Position numbers and translations under genes: made by a program
Part shown: one piece after another, positions 10,049 to 20,776 of the stretch
Position numbering within the stretch: position 1 is the stretch's first letter
How the letters are laid out: each line of letters opens with the position of its first letter
Assembly: GCA_034770075.1 (NCBI GenBank)
Contig: CM068382.1
Location: 7,885,685 to 7,949,684, forward strand
DNA from: Aralia elata
Taxonomy: Eukaryota; Streptophyta; Magnoliopsida; Apiales; Araliaceae
Length of the DNA: 64,000 bases
Reading direction: 5' to 3'
The notes under the pieces: generated by a model
Told to the model about the DNA's origin: nothing
What the model saw: the letters and a program-made list of their open reading frames with translations, nothing else
Database searches by the model: none

Positions 10049-12012
10049 TTAGGTAGGTTGGCTAACTGGTGGTTGTGAACTAGTTTGGGTAACTTGAGCC
10101 TTATCATTGGTTCCCTTAACACCTTCTTCTTGAGTTTCACCAAATTTCTTCTGCACGTGTATATAAGTTATAACATGATACAAATAAGATAAACTATTGA
10201 TACACAAAACATAATATAGTCCATACCTTGTGGCAAGTCCTTGTGTTGTGTTCCCAATCCTTGTAAATACCACATCTTAATGATGTTCCAGTCCTCTTGA
10301 GTTTTGTTGTAGCATCTTCAGTTGGGGTTGATGAAGAGGGAATATCATTAGTCTTTCTCTTAACCTTTCTAGGTCTTCCAATAAGAGTTGAGATGGTAGG
10401 TGGTTTGACTGGCTTAAGCCCAGTTTCTGGTCAGTCTTCACCTAGTGGCTCAATGAAGTGCTCATAAATCTTCAAATACATTTTTCTAGTATATCATTTG
10501 TGTACATATTGTAAATGATTTTGTTGTTGATTAAAAATACATGCCACAACATGAAAGCAATGTAGGCTAGTAAAGTCCCACTTCTTACACTTACATGTCT
10601 TGCTCTTCAAACTACAAGTATATGACCCTCTAAAGTAGTAGTTATCCCATATTTATCCCCACTCCATTTAAGAATTACTCCTGATGACCTTTCAACTGCC
10701 TTGTTTAATTTTTTCATTGGTTTGGGGCATAAAAATGTGTTCCTTGCTATTGAAAATCTTATAATGATTATTCACAAACATGTTTGACAATGGAGTACTT
10801 CTAAAAAGAGCTCTACTCCAATGTAGAGCAGGTCTCTCAGTCACCCAGTCATATGCCTCTTTATTTGTATCACACAGTTTCTTTATAACCCTTTTGAACA
10901 TAAAAATTGTTACTAGCTCTAGCACAATCCCACAACAAAATGTCTTAAACTTGAGCCCTTATAATATTTACAGAAATTCTTGTACATATATATGCATGAC
11001 ACAAAATTGATGCTCAACATTTGGTATAACAGTTTTAAGCGTCTAATCAAACCCTGGATGCATACATGTGAGACAAAGTTTTATGGTCAATATAAAAAAG
11101 ATATACAATAATGTTAAAAGAAAGAACATAATAAAGAAGCATATACTTTTTGCTTGTTAGATTTAAATGTCCAACCAAACTGATTAACCATGTTAATATT
11201 TTTTACCCAACTTTCTATATTTTCTGACTCCACCACAACCCAAGTAAATGGATATAAGCTATTGTTAGGATCAGTCCCAACAGTAGTCAATAACTGCCCC
11301 CTAAATGGAGATTTTAAGAAACATCCATCCAGTCCAATTAAAGGTCTATAACCTGTGGTGAATACCTTTTCTAATGGTTTTAAGCACACACATATACTCT
11401 TTGGAATCTACCAAAGTTCTCACCCAAGATAGGATATGCCCTCTTCACAATAAATGAACTATCTGACATCCTCTTTTGAACCTCTGCACCATAGTCTAAA
11501 AGCTTATCAAATTGATCTCCATGATGCCCTTAAATCATCTTCAAAGCCTTTACCTTTGCTCTATATGCTAGACTTCTTTTTACTTCAATCTTCAAGTTAT
11601 TTACTTTAGCATGAAAATGATCCATATTCCATTTTGGATTGAGTTTAAAGTCAACCTCATACTTGCGAGCTAACCAAGATGAAGTTAGAACATGTTCAAC
11701 ATTCCACTCCATACTACATGTGTGATCCTTTCTGATTCTTGTAATCATGAAGGTATCTTCTCTCTATAACTTTGTTGTATATAAGTAAAAACTACAATGG
11801 GGCTCATACATAACTTATATCTTGTTGGACAGATTCTTTTTAAAGGTATTCCTTCTCTCATGTTTCACTACATGGGACCTTAATGCAATTCTGAGTTCAG
11901 CCCCACTACTAAAGGTCATCCCTATTGTAAAATCTGGATCATCCATGTCATGTTGTGCATTAGATTCAGGTTGTTTGCTTCTCTCATCATCGTTATCTTC
12001 TGACCATACAAT
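10049..12012 (-). pseudogene. MuDR-type transposase, catalytic and C-terminal part (broken)
   Basis: On the minus strand from 12012: an FSSGAELRIALRSHVVKHER segment (MuDR N-terminal motif); SSWLARKYEVDFKLNP and SLAYRAKVKALKMI (11530-11748); the core YRPLIGLDGCFLKSPFRGQL with the first catalytic Asp (11114-11389); KKLCDTNKEAYDWVTERP (10692-10925); a SWIM zinc finger TCSLKSKTCKCKKWDF with later CFHVV (about 10555-10640); and a degenerate zinc knuckle CGIYKDWEHNTRTC (about 10230-10275). A last exon ends at TAA 10049. The frame is broken by several stops and shifts. The expected second catalytic Asp (SDKQK) reads SNKQK, and the expected NNxxESFN reads NNHYKIFN, so two of three catalytic acids are lost. 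The 5' part continues at 17649 beyond an LTR retrotransposon. Confidence 0.88.
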
Positions 12013-12017
12013 GCATT
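12013..12017. repeat. Left 5-bp target duplication of the gag-only LTR retrotransposon
   Basis: GCATT here and at 17644-17648 flank the two LTRs exactly. The interrupted sequence is transposase coding sequence of MULE-2. Confidence 0.9.
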
Positions 12018-13214
12018 TGATGTGATAAAAATATGTAACTGCAAGTGCACAGTGTCAAATTGAAGAACTGACAAGTACATGTCGAATCCACAGAGACTAG
12101 ATTAATTTTAATGTATCCTTAATATCTATTTTAGGCGAATTAGAAATAAAGATTGAGAATCAATTAACTATAATTAAACTAACTAATAATAAGGAAGCAA
12201 TCTAGGAATCCGAATCCATTAAATAATAAACATAACAAGTAATTCAATCTCTTCTATTTTTATAACTTAATTATGATTTTGATCTCCCTTCCCTTTAATT
12301 TAGTAATTTTATAATTAACGTGGGCAATCATAGACTATGAAAATTTAAGGATTAACTATAACCCATCAAAACTTCTTTGAGCAAACATGGATTATGAAAA
12401 ACCCATATCTTAACAATAATCTATCAAAACCTAATAATTAATTTAAAATCACATAAGAACTATAAAACGAAGGTATTTCAATAATGAAACATGAAGGCGA
12501 AATCAGTTAAACATAAAAGCATAAATAATAGAAAAGATAAAAAATATTATCATGAATAATTATTTAATTTCATCTTCATCTTAGATTAAAGAAATTAAGT
12601 AGACATGAAAATAAATAAACTAACTAAAATAAAGAAGAAGTAGAAAATTAAAAATAAAATAAAAAAAACTCCCTTTAATTAACGATCCTCCAACAAGCAT
12701 ACAATGAAAAATAATTTAATTTACTCCTACTCCTAACCTAAACTGATACCCCCTCTCTCTAAAACAAGAGACCTATTTCTAGGGAAAATAAATTTGTGCC
12801 CTAATTTACATTCATTGAACTTGGCCTCTTTTATTCCCTTTTTCCCCTTCTTTCCTTCTTGATTTCAATCTCTATATGGTAATCTCCCAATAGTCTCTTT
12901 CCATGTAAGTTTTAACTTCCTAGTGGTAATCAACTTCTCAAAGATATCTTCTAGATTGAATTTCTTTTCCTTCACTGGATTTGACTTGCACACCAAGATT
13001 GTTCCACCTCCTTCCTTCTCCTTGTAGGATTCTTCTTAGATATTTCTTTACATGAATAAGAGCATTAAATACTGCTTGATCACCCAGATTTTGACTTTAT
13101 CACAACAAAATATAAAATCCTACAAAATAAAATAAAACATATTAATTTAATAAACTAATATAATTAAAAGGATAAAATTAGGGATAATAAAATGTATAAA
13201 TTATGTGTTTATCA
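12018..13214 (-). repeat. 3' LTR of the gag-only element
   Basis: Left copy of the LTR, which is the 3' LTR because the element is on the minus strand. A purine-rich stretch (GGTATGGGGATATT on the minus strand, about 13215-13230) just inside is the likely polypurine tract. Confidence 0.9.
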
Positions 13215-14311
13215 AATATCCCCATACCTAGCTTTTGCTCGTCTTCGAGTAAAATAAAAAGAAAATAAAATAAAAACAAAAACTATACTACCCCATTTTC
13301 GTAGGAATACACGACTGCACTTAGCATGTGCAACAAGCTTTTAAACCCCAAGGTTACCCCAAGTGGACGAGTTGTGTCTCGTGAGGGTTTGTAGTGAATC
13401 TACCCACAAAATTCAAAATTTAAAATAAAATATTTTTGGGTTTAACCAATTATGAAATCGAAAAAAAACTTCTAAGTATACATGGGCATTATACACAAGC
13501 AAGATTAAATTCAAAATCACACTTTCACCTTATCAAAAATACTTTATTTTCATTCTAGACACCATCCTTCATAAAATTTATTCCATGTGATGCATGCATT
13601 GTGTATGTGATGTAACTCTTAGTAGGGATTTTTACTCTGAAAATCAAGCAAATTCATTTTTTTCTTTTGTTTTTTTTTCATTTTTCCCATTCTTTTTTTC
13701 TTTCTTTTTTTGAATTTTTTTTCCTTGACTTGTGCAATGTCTCATTTTCTTAGGCTTTTCAGAGTTACCCATGTAGCGAGCGTTGGACCAATGACTCCCA
13801 AACCAGGTGGATTTAGGGCATTAGGTGTAGAGACACCCGTAAGGGCTTACTAACTCGAGTAACAAAGGCCACAAAACTAGACTAGTCAAGCTGCTTATAT
13901 CCATCACACTTTTTAGTGTGAATATTGATGCTTCCTGAGGCTTGGATACCCAGTTATTCCGTTCAATGGACATTAAAGCAGTTATTCTTTTTCAACTTTC
14001 CTTTTCTCAATTTTTTTCTTTTTTTCCTTGAAATTGCTCAAATCATAGTTTATACCCCACAACTAAGAGTTAGTGTGAACGTGAAGTGCCAAAAATGCAT
14101 AGGAACTTTATTTTACTCAAGATAGTGTTTTGAACTAGGTTTTTGTATCTTATCAAAGGTTCAAGAGTTCTAAATCTTTTAATCTTACTCATGAGTTCTG
14201 CACCACAGATACTTATTAGAATTAATCCAACTCATAAAAAGTCAAACAAAATTTTTAATTTTTTTAATTTTTTTTATTTTCTGTGTCATAAAAAAAATTC
14301 TTAAATTTTTC

Positions 14312-15535
14312 CTAAAAAGCAATAAATAAAAAAAACGAAAGGAAAAAAAATAAAATAAAAAAATTATCTAATGCTATAAATTTTTTAATTTTTCCTAAAT
14401 TCCTAAAAAAAATAAAAAATCTTATACTATAATACAAATAAACTTCCCTCATACCTAAATCATGCATTGTCCTCAATGTATGCAAATGAAAAATAGAGAA
14501 CAAAGAAATGAAAGAATTGTATCTTGTATGTGGGGCCGTAGTGCTACAATAAATGCGGTGAAAAAGAAAATAAATGTACATACTACGAATTTCATAAATC
14601 CTAAAAAGTATGTGATTATAAATGAATGATACAAATGGACAAGTAAGTGTGAACTTTTCATGATTTTCAAGAGGTCTAGGAAATTGAAAATAACCATAAT
14701 TTTCATCACAGTTTTGCTTAAAGTCAACCTCAGGAAAACATTCACTAATATGCTCAAAGTGTGGACGAATTGGCTCGCATGCATGTTTCCATTTTGTTGA
14801 CTTATGTGAAGTGGATCTTAACATTTCATTGACCTTATCTAAATATTCTGATTCATTCCAATTTTGGTCAAGATGATTTAAGAAAAAATCAATTGGATCA
14901 TCTTCAATCATGAGTCTATTTTCAATTATTTCTTGGGTCATGGACAACTCTTGGATCATGTTTACTTTACTGGGTTGGTCCACAAAATCACTCGATTGTT
15001 TTCTACGAATAAGTCTTTCAGGATATGAAACTTTAGGCTTATAGACTTTTTCAACCGATTCATTAAATGTGACATGATCAATTTTAGGTATAGACTCATA
15101 ATTTTTAGACTCCTCAAATTGGTTTGACTCAAACTCTGTAGAATTATATCCAAAATTTTTATTTTCTTCATCATTTCCACATTCATCATAATTTTTAAAA
15201 CTAACCTCAGAGTTACTAGAAAATTCACCCACCTCTTGTTCATTTATTATGGTGGCTAACCGACTCATTTGAATTTCTAGATGGAATATAGCTTGATTCG
15301 TGTTTTGCATGAAATTAAAATGAGTTTCCATTAAGGCTTCCATAGTTTTCTCTAAGGTATTGAATCTTTCCTCTTCTTCATTTGAAAATTCATGTGGATA
15401 TTTAGGTTCTGGATCCGGATATGGATAAGGATTTTCATAAGTTGGAAAAAACTGATTTACTTGGTGTGCATGAAAATTTTCATAAGATTCTTAATTCCAA
15501 GCAAAATTATAATTCCAACTATAATATGAGTCCAT
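14312..15535 (-). pseudogene. gag-like ORF of the gag-only element, one early stop
   Basis: The ORF most likely began at ATG 15533-15535 (MDSYYSWNYNFAWN). A TAA at 15491-15493 interrupts it after 14 codons, and it then stays open from about 15490 to 14312. The segment FMQNTNQAIFHLEIQMSRLA resembles the coiled stretch near the gag C terminus of plant Ty3 (Athila/Tat-type) elements, and YKPKVSYPERL resembles the PxxPYPQRL motif those elements carry near protease. The rest is acidic and Asn-rich. The last 100 residues are hydrophobic, low complexity and probably not protein-coding. A downstream ATG (15343) would give a shorter product. Gag identity is moderate confidence; the lack of pol is clear. 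Confidence 0.65.
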
Positions 15536-15709
15536 CTTTCCACAAATCACAAAACAAATAGACTAACCACGAAAGTTACACAAAAGGAAAAAAAATAAAA
15601 TAAATAAATATCCTAATTCTACGGTTAACCTAAATAAAATCTAGACAGCTCCTAACTGTTTCAAGTTACACCTTAAGGTTCACCAAATTTGAAATTAATC
15701 ACACCACTA

Positions 15710-15818
15710 GCCAGGTAAGTGTAAGAACGGTGGGAGTCTCTCCGTGAGTACGGTGACTAATTGAATAACCACACGTTCTTTAGGCGTTTGACTTTTGAAC
15801 CACTTTCCTAGGCACCAT
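15710..15818 (-). other. Leader module shared with the Copia element (copy 1)
   Basis: On the plus strand it contains GCCAGGTAAGTGTAAG, GGGAGTCTCTCCGTG, CGGTGACTAATT, TAACCAC and GAACCACTTTCCTA in this order. The same blocks occur in the same order and at nearly the same spacing at 55507-55619 inside the Copia element. Here the module lies about 600 nt after the primer site and about 175 nt before the gag-like ATG. It shows no coding capacity. Its function is unknown; an RNA signal (splicing, dimerisation or packaging) is a guess. Confidence 0.85.
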
Positions 15819-16420
15819 TAGTTTGATTAATTACAAATTCAGCCTCCTCTTGGAGTCGTTTGTCCTAATTGAGCTCGAGAGTCCTAGGGGCTAACGTCTA
15901 CTTGATTTTATTAGGTCAAGGTTATGCAAAATGAATGGGTGGTTTGTGGGCCAAGGAAGGGTGATGAAATCCCCACCTTATCTTGTTATGAGTTGTGCCC
16001 TTAAGTTAAATTACAAATGAGAATGCAGAAATAAAAAAAAACTGTAAACAAATAAAGTGTCCTAAAACTATGTGAATTACGAAAGAAGGAGAAATTAGAC
16101 GTACCTCGATCCTCCAGCAATCACCACAATTTATAATTGACAAAAATAAAAATAAAAGTAAACCTAAACAGGATGTGCTCTACGTGAGTGAATGCATGTA
16201 TGCGACAATTAGTTTTCTAACTAACAATAAAAACTAAAAAAAAATAAAACTAAGCTACTATTTTTTTTTGAGTTAAGATACAAAATACCAGGAATAGCGC
16301 AACAATAAAATCTTTATCTTTTTGCTCCTTCGGTCCACTTCGATAATCCTAGAAAGAAAAAAAATAAAAAAAACTAATTCGAATAAATAAATATTAAGGG
16401 ATAAAAAAAATTAATTCTAG

Positions 16421-16438
16421 TCCCCGGCAACGGCGCCA
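16421..16438 (-). other. Primer binding site, tRNA-Asp type
   Basis: The plus strand reads TCCCCGGCAACGGCGCCA, which is the 3' end of plant tRNA-Asp including its CCA; the element's minus strand is therefore complementary to that tRNA. It lies 7 bases from the LTR. The tRNA match relies on remembered plant tRNA-Asp sequence. Confidence 0.85.
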
Positions 16439-16445
16439 AAAAACT

Positions 16446-17643
16446 TGATGTGATAAAAATATGTAACTGCAAGTGTACAGTGTGAAATTGAAGAACTGGC
16501 AAGTACATGTCGAATCCACAGAGACTAGATTAATTTTAATGTATCCTTAATATCTATTTTAGGCGAATTAGAAATAAAGATTGAGAATCAATTAACTATA
16601 ATTAAACTAACTAATAATAAGGAAGCAATCTAGGAATCCGAATCCATTAAATAATAAACATAACAAGTAATTCAATCTCTTCTATTTTTATAACTTAATT
16701 ATGATTTTGATCTCCCTTCCCTTTAATTTAGTAATTTTATAATTAACGTGGGCAAGCATAGACTATGGAAATTTAAGGATTAACTATAACCCATCAAAAC
16801 TTCTTTGAGCAAGCATGGATTATGAAAAACCCATATCTTAACAATAATCTATCAAAACCTAATAATTAATTTAAAATCACATAAGAACTATAAAACGAAG
16901 GTATTTCAATAATGAAACATGAAGGCGAAATCAATTAAACATAAAAGCATAAATAATAGAAAAGATAAAAAATATTATCATGAATAATTATTTAATTTCA
17001 TATTCATCCTAGATTAAAGAAATTAACTAGACATGAAAATAAATAAACTAACTAAAATAAAGAAGAAGTAAAAAATTAAAAATAAAATAAAAAAAACTCC
17101 CTTTAATTAACGATCCTCCAACAAGCGTACAATGAAAAATAATTTAATTTACTCCTACTCCTAACCTAAACTGATACCCCCTCTCTCTAAAACAAGAGAC
17201 CTATTTATAGGAAAAATAAATTTGTGCCCTAATTTATATTCATTGAACTTGGCCTCTTTTATTCCCTTTTATTCTATTCTTTCCTTCTTGATTTCAATCT
17301 CTATATGGTAATCTCCCAATAGTCCCTTTCCATGTAAGTTTCAACTTCCTAGTGGTAATCAACTTCTCAAAGATATCTTCTAGATTGACTTTCTTTTCCT
17401 TCACTGGATTTAACTTGCACACCAAGATTATTCCACCTCCTTCCTTCTCCTTGTAGGATTCTTCTTAGATATTTCCTTACATGAATAAGAGCATTAAATA
17501 CTGTTTGATCACCAAGATTTTGACTTTATCACAACAAAATATAAAATCCTACAAAATAAAATAAAACATATTAATTTAATAAACTAATATAATTAAAAGG
17601 ACAAAATTAGGGATAATATAATGTATGAATTATGTGTTTATCA
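16446..17643 (-). repeat. 5' LTR of the gag-only element
   Basis: Right LTR copy, 1198 bp, the promoter-bearing LTR for minus-strand transcription. It is near-identical to 12018-13214 with scattered substitutions. The 5-bp duplication GCATT follows at 17644-17648. Confidence 0.9.
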
Positions 17644-17648
17644 GCATT

Positions 17649-18499
17649 CATTTTCTAAATTATCATGGTTTTCAGATGAAGAATCAACTTATATATTTTC
17701 TCATATCCTTAAGCTCCCCCCTTTCCTACATCTTCTTAGCTTATTTTGTTTTTGTAAAAACTCACCTAATTAAGACCTCATCCTCTTCACTATCATACAT
17801 ATCCCCATATTGATTTCTAATGTCCTCATGTTCATCCACATTTTTAGAAAATATCACATCATCATCATTTGATTCCTCGTATGAACTATCTAAATAATGT
17901 GGCAAGGTAAAAGTACGATCTTCATCACTTGATTCATCACCTTTTGTTTTACAATGCCCCTCTTTTTCTCTGTCAAAATGCACATTATCCTCTATTTGAC
18001 AATGCATCTCTTCCTCTCTATCAAAATGCACCTCTTCAGTAACTTCATCTTCTCTTTCACAATGAAACTCTTCAGTAGCCTGATCATCTGTTTCACAATG
18101 CCCTTCTATATCTTCTGTTTCACAATGCTCCTCATCCTCTCTTTCATAATGCACTTCTTCAACATGTTTTTCCATAATTTCAGTTTGGGGCCTTGGTTCA
18201 CATATTAAAAATTGTTCATCTGCTTCATTTACTAAATTTGGTATAAGGTGGTCAACAATTGGTGTATGGAGTAAGTAAACTTCCATTATCCTATTTTTAG
18301 GAATCAATGCATACATTACCATCACATCATTATCTGTATCTAATGAAAGTAACCCCATTTCCATGTCAGTCCTAGGTATTCTGTACTTAAACTCAAAAAT
18401 ACCATAAACATATCCAAATGGTTTTGCTATTGCACGAAATTCTATCAAAGACATAAATTCTGGATGACACATATCATAATAATCAATTTGACCTCCCAC
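17649..18499 (-). pseudogene. MuDR-type transposase, N-terminal exon (PB1-like domain and acidic repeats)
   Basis: The open frame 18499-17762 starts VGGQIDYYDMCHPEFMSLIE and matches the PB1-like N-terminal domain of plant MULE transposases (GGxxxYFDxxDxDxMSxIEL pattern). An unusual acidic stretch of about 80 residues (18166-17930) follows, made of repeated HCExED, HFDREE and HCETED units. The frame ends at a good splice donor, LIAG-type AG|gtgag (17765). After an intron, a segment reading DSSSENHDNLENEC runs to the LTR insertion at 17648 and continues at 12012. This exon itself is intact. Its true start probably lies upstream, beyond another intron. Confidence 0.8.
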
Positions 18500-18653
18500 A
18501 TATATAGGCTAGACTTGGTTCTTTTATAAATTGCCCACCATGGAAGTATTTAATTGTGAAATATTCAATATCCACTGCATATGAAAAATATAATAAACAC
18601 AATCACACACATTATAAAGGAAAATGAGATCACCATATTCTTAGTTAATAAAA

Positions 18654-19713
18654 GGGATAATTAAAGTTTTAGTACCTGTACTAGGACCCGACTTACAAGT
18701 TGATACCCAAATTGAAAAAATTTACAAACTGGTGCTTGTACTAGAAAAAACTTACAATCCGTTAAATTTTAGGGTTCCGTTTAATTATTAGGGTTTTTAA
18801 CTTATAAGTTGGTACCCAAACTGAAAAAAAGTTACAATATAGTGCTTGTACTCGTAAAAACTTACAATCCGTTAAATTTTAAGGTTCCGTTTAATTATTA
18901 GGATTCCATATTTGCTAGTTTCTTTTAATTTGCTCATAAATGTGTGTTTTAGTGCTTGTTGCAATTATTTTTCGTTTAATTATTAGAATTCCATTCGGCT
19001 TGTGTTTTAGTGTTTGTTTATTTGTAGTATTATATGCACATGCATGTGCAATATTTATTTAATTCAAGCAAATTTTTACTTTTGCCTAAAATGAGAAAAT
19101 TCTTCACAAAAAAAATAAATAAAGTAAGATGTCATGAGTTAGATAAATATATATGATGCTATTGAAAACTTTCAAAAAATAGTTTATATACATTCTTCCA
19201 TCATATATATTTAATATTAGCTAAAAAATTAGTATGAATAATTTTAAGAATAATTTTAATTAAAATATTTTTACAATACGAAATTTTTGAAGAATAATTT
19301 GAATTTTTAAATATATATTTAATATTAGCTAAAAAATTAGTAGTGGTGGTAAAAAAATGATAAAAATAAATTTAAAATATCATGTCACTTTATAGTCCTA
19401 TAATAAAAATGTATTAATTACAATTATAAAACCAATTGAAAATAAAAATACATATCAACCACCAGTTTGAGTACCAACTTGTAAGTCGAGTTCTAGTATA
19501 GGTACCAAAAGTTTAATCGCGTAGATTCTGTTAGTCAATCAGACTTTTCCGTCGTGCCCGTTAGTCAAATTTAACGATTTAACATAAATATTCAAGTATA
19601 AGCACCAGTTTATAAGTTTTTTTTAGTACAAGCACCAATTTGTAAGTTTTTTCAGTTTGGGTACCAACTTGTAAGTCGGGTCCCAGTACATGTACTAAAA
19701 GTTTAATTATCCC
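18654..19713. mobile_element. MULE-3: non-autonomous MULE inside MULE-2
   Basis: Both ends read GGGATAATTAAA and are inverted over at least 120 bp (shared GGACCCGACTTACAAGTTG). A perfect 10-bp target duplication GTTAATAAAA lies at 18644-18653 and 19714-19723. The left arm contains a tandem copy of about 115 bp (CTTACAATCCGTTAAATTTT occurs twice), and the right arm holds related extra copies, so the arms are not simple mirrors. No coding sequence. It sits in the presumed 5' intron of the MULE-2 transposase gene. Confidence 0.92.
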
Positions 19714-19859
19714 GTTAATAAAAAGTACCAAAAAAGAAAATTCACATTTCATTTAACACATAAAGCAAGAGATACATAAGGAAAAACTCATATTTATTTA
19801 CTTCAAACTCATTAACAATCAAAATAAAGAGATTAATGTTGTCAAATTACCAAACTTAC

Positions 19860-19935
19860 CATAATTAGGGCCCTTCATTGGTCCATATGCATCATGATCG
19901 GCCCTATCTCTAAAAAATTGACACGATCGACTCAT
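19860..19935 (-). other. Possible first exon of the MULE-2 transposase gene
   Basis: On the minus strand an ATG at 19933-19935 opens MSRSCQFFRDRADHDAYGPM and stays open to a strong donor TATG|gtaagt at 19860. Position and orientation suit a first exon, upstream of the PB1-like exon. However, joining it to the next plausible acceptor (tctag near 18512) does not keep the frame, so either the splice is different, the exon is untranslated leader, or a mutation has broken it. Confidence 0.35.
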
Positions 19936-20159
19936 CGTCCTCGTGAAAATCGATTTTTAGTAGATGATGAAGAAGGAAGGAAGATTAAGCGCGACTTAGC
20001 TCGAGAATTTCACGCCACACTAAAAACCAATCGCAACTAATTTGGGGATTAGGGTTTGCTAGGACATACTTTTATCCCACGCGTGTGGGATTAAAATAAT
20101 TATTCAAAAATTTATGTGATTAGACTATATTACCCCTGGCTTAATGATGTCATCATACT

Positions 20160-20304
20160 TTTGGTGAAGATTTGGCTGAAAAAATAAACGAAAGGTGCAT
20201 TTAATTGTCTAAACTTAAGTTTAGGATGTATTTAATCTAAAATTTAGTTTAGGGTGCAAATCGATTTTCGAGAAAAAGTTTAGGGAGCAAATTGAATTTT
20301 AATC
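20160..20304. repeat. Right terminal inverted repeat of MULE-2
   Basis: Inverted match to 6284-6293 plus 8439-8572, with scattered mismatches. The target duplication TACTATTAA follows at 20305-20313. Confidence 0.85.
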
Positions 20305-20360
20305 TACTATTAAAACCCAAAGTTTAACTTTCAATTTTTTTCCAAAATTATAAATATATT

Positions 20361-20540
20361 TTAAACTTTAAATAATTTATTAAAGTTTTAAATTTAAAAT
20401 TAATACGAATGTATTTGACTTTACTATAAATAATTATAGTTATTGTAATTTTAAACTTTAAATAATTTATTAAAGTTTTAAATTTAAAATTAATACGAAT
20501 GTATTTAACTTTACCATAAATAATTATAGTTATTATAAAG
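20361..20540. repeat. Two-copy 90-bp tandem repeat
   Basis: The segment TTAAACTTTAAATAATTTAT and its following 70 bases occur at 20361 and again at 20451, with two or three differences. The rest of 20314-20776 is AT-rich without recognisable features. Confidence 0.85.
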
Positions 20541-20776
20541 TAAGTAAAATATATTAATAATTATCATATTTGTTACTTTAAAACATATATAAATACAAAT
20601 TAATTTAAAAAATCAAAATGTCACGGACAAAGAGAAGCCTCAATGGTAAAGAAAAACACTCCCAAAGCATAAAGAGATTTTAGTCATGTATGTTAAGCTC
20701 AAAATTTCTTCTTCTATATGTGCTTTTTCGGAAGCACACACTAATAATAGCATCATTTTCTCCCGAACTATTATCT

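Larger units (their letters stand above)
12018..17643 (-). mobile_element. Non-autonomous Ty3-like LTR retrotransposon (gag-only)
   Basis: Two LTRs of 1197 and 1198 bp (12018-13214 and 16446-17643) begin TGATGTGATAAA and end TGTTTATCA on the plus strand. They are flanked by a perfect GCATT duplication. A primer site complementary to plant tRNA-Asp sits next to the right LTR, so the element reads on the minus strand. The 3.2-kb interior holds one gag-like ORF; I see no protease, reverse transcriptase, RNase H or integrase. It must therefore depend on an autonomous partner. The LTRs differ at a modest number of positions, so the insertion is fairly young compared with MULE-2. Confidence 0.92.
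6284..20304 (-). mobile_element. MULE-2: decayed autonomous-type Mutator-like element with three nested insertions
   Basis: The outer ends are inverted: left GACTAAAATC (6284-6293) continues after a nested element with CAATCTGCACCCTAAACT (8439 on); the right end, reverse complemented, reads GATTAAAATTCAATTTGC. Terminal similarity runs about 140 bp (left to about 8572, right from about 20160). A perfect 9-bp target duplication flanks the whole. Removing three nested elements and their duplications leaves about 5.2 kb, a normal size for an autonomous MULE. It held a transposase gene on the minus strand (10049 to about 18500, possibly from 19935) and a GRF zinc-finger gene on the plus strand (8721 to about 9200), arranged convergently. 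Both are now broken. Confidence 0.9.

Noticed and set aside
14473..15243. Additional minus-strand frames overlapping the gag-like ORF
   Set aside because: They are out-of-frame shadows of the gag-like ORF.
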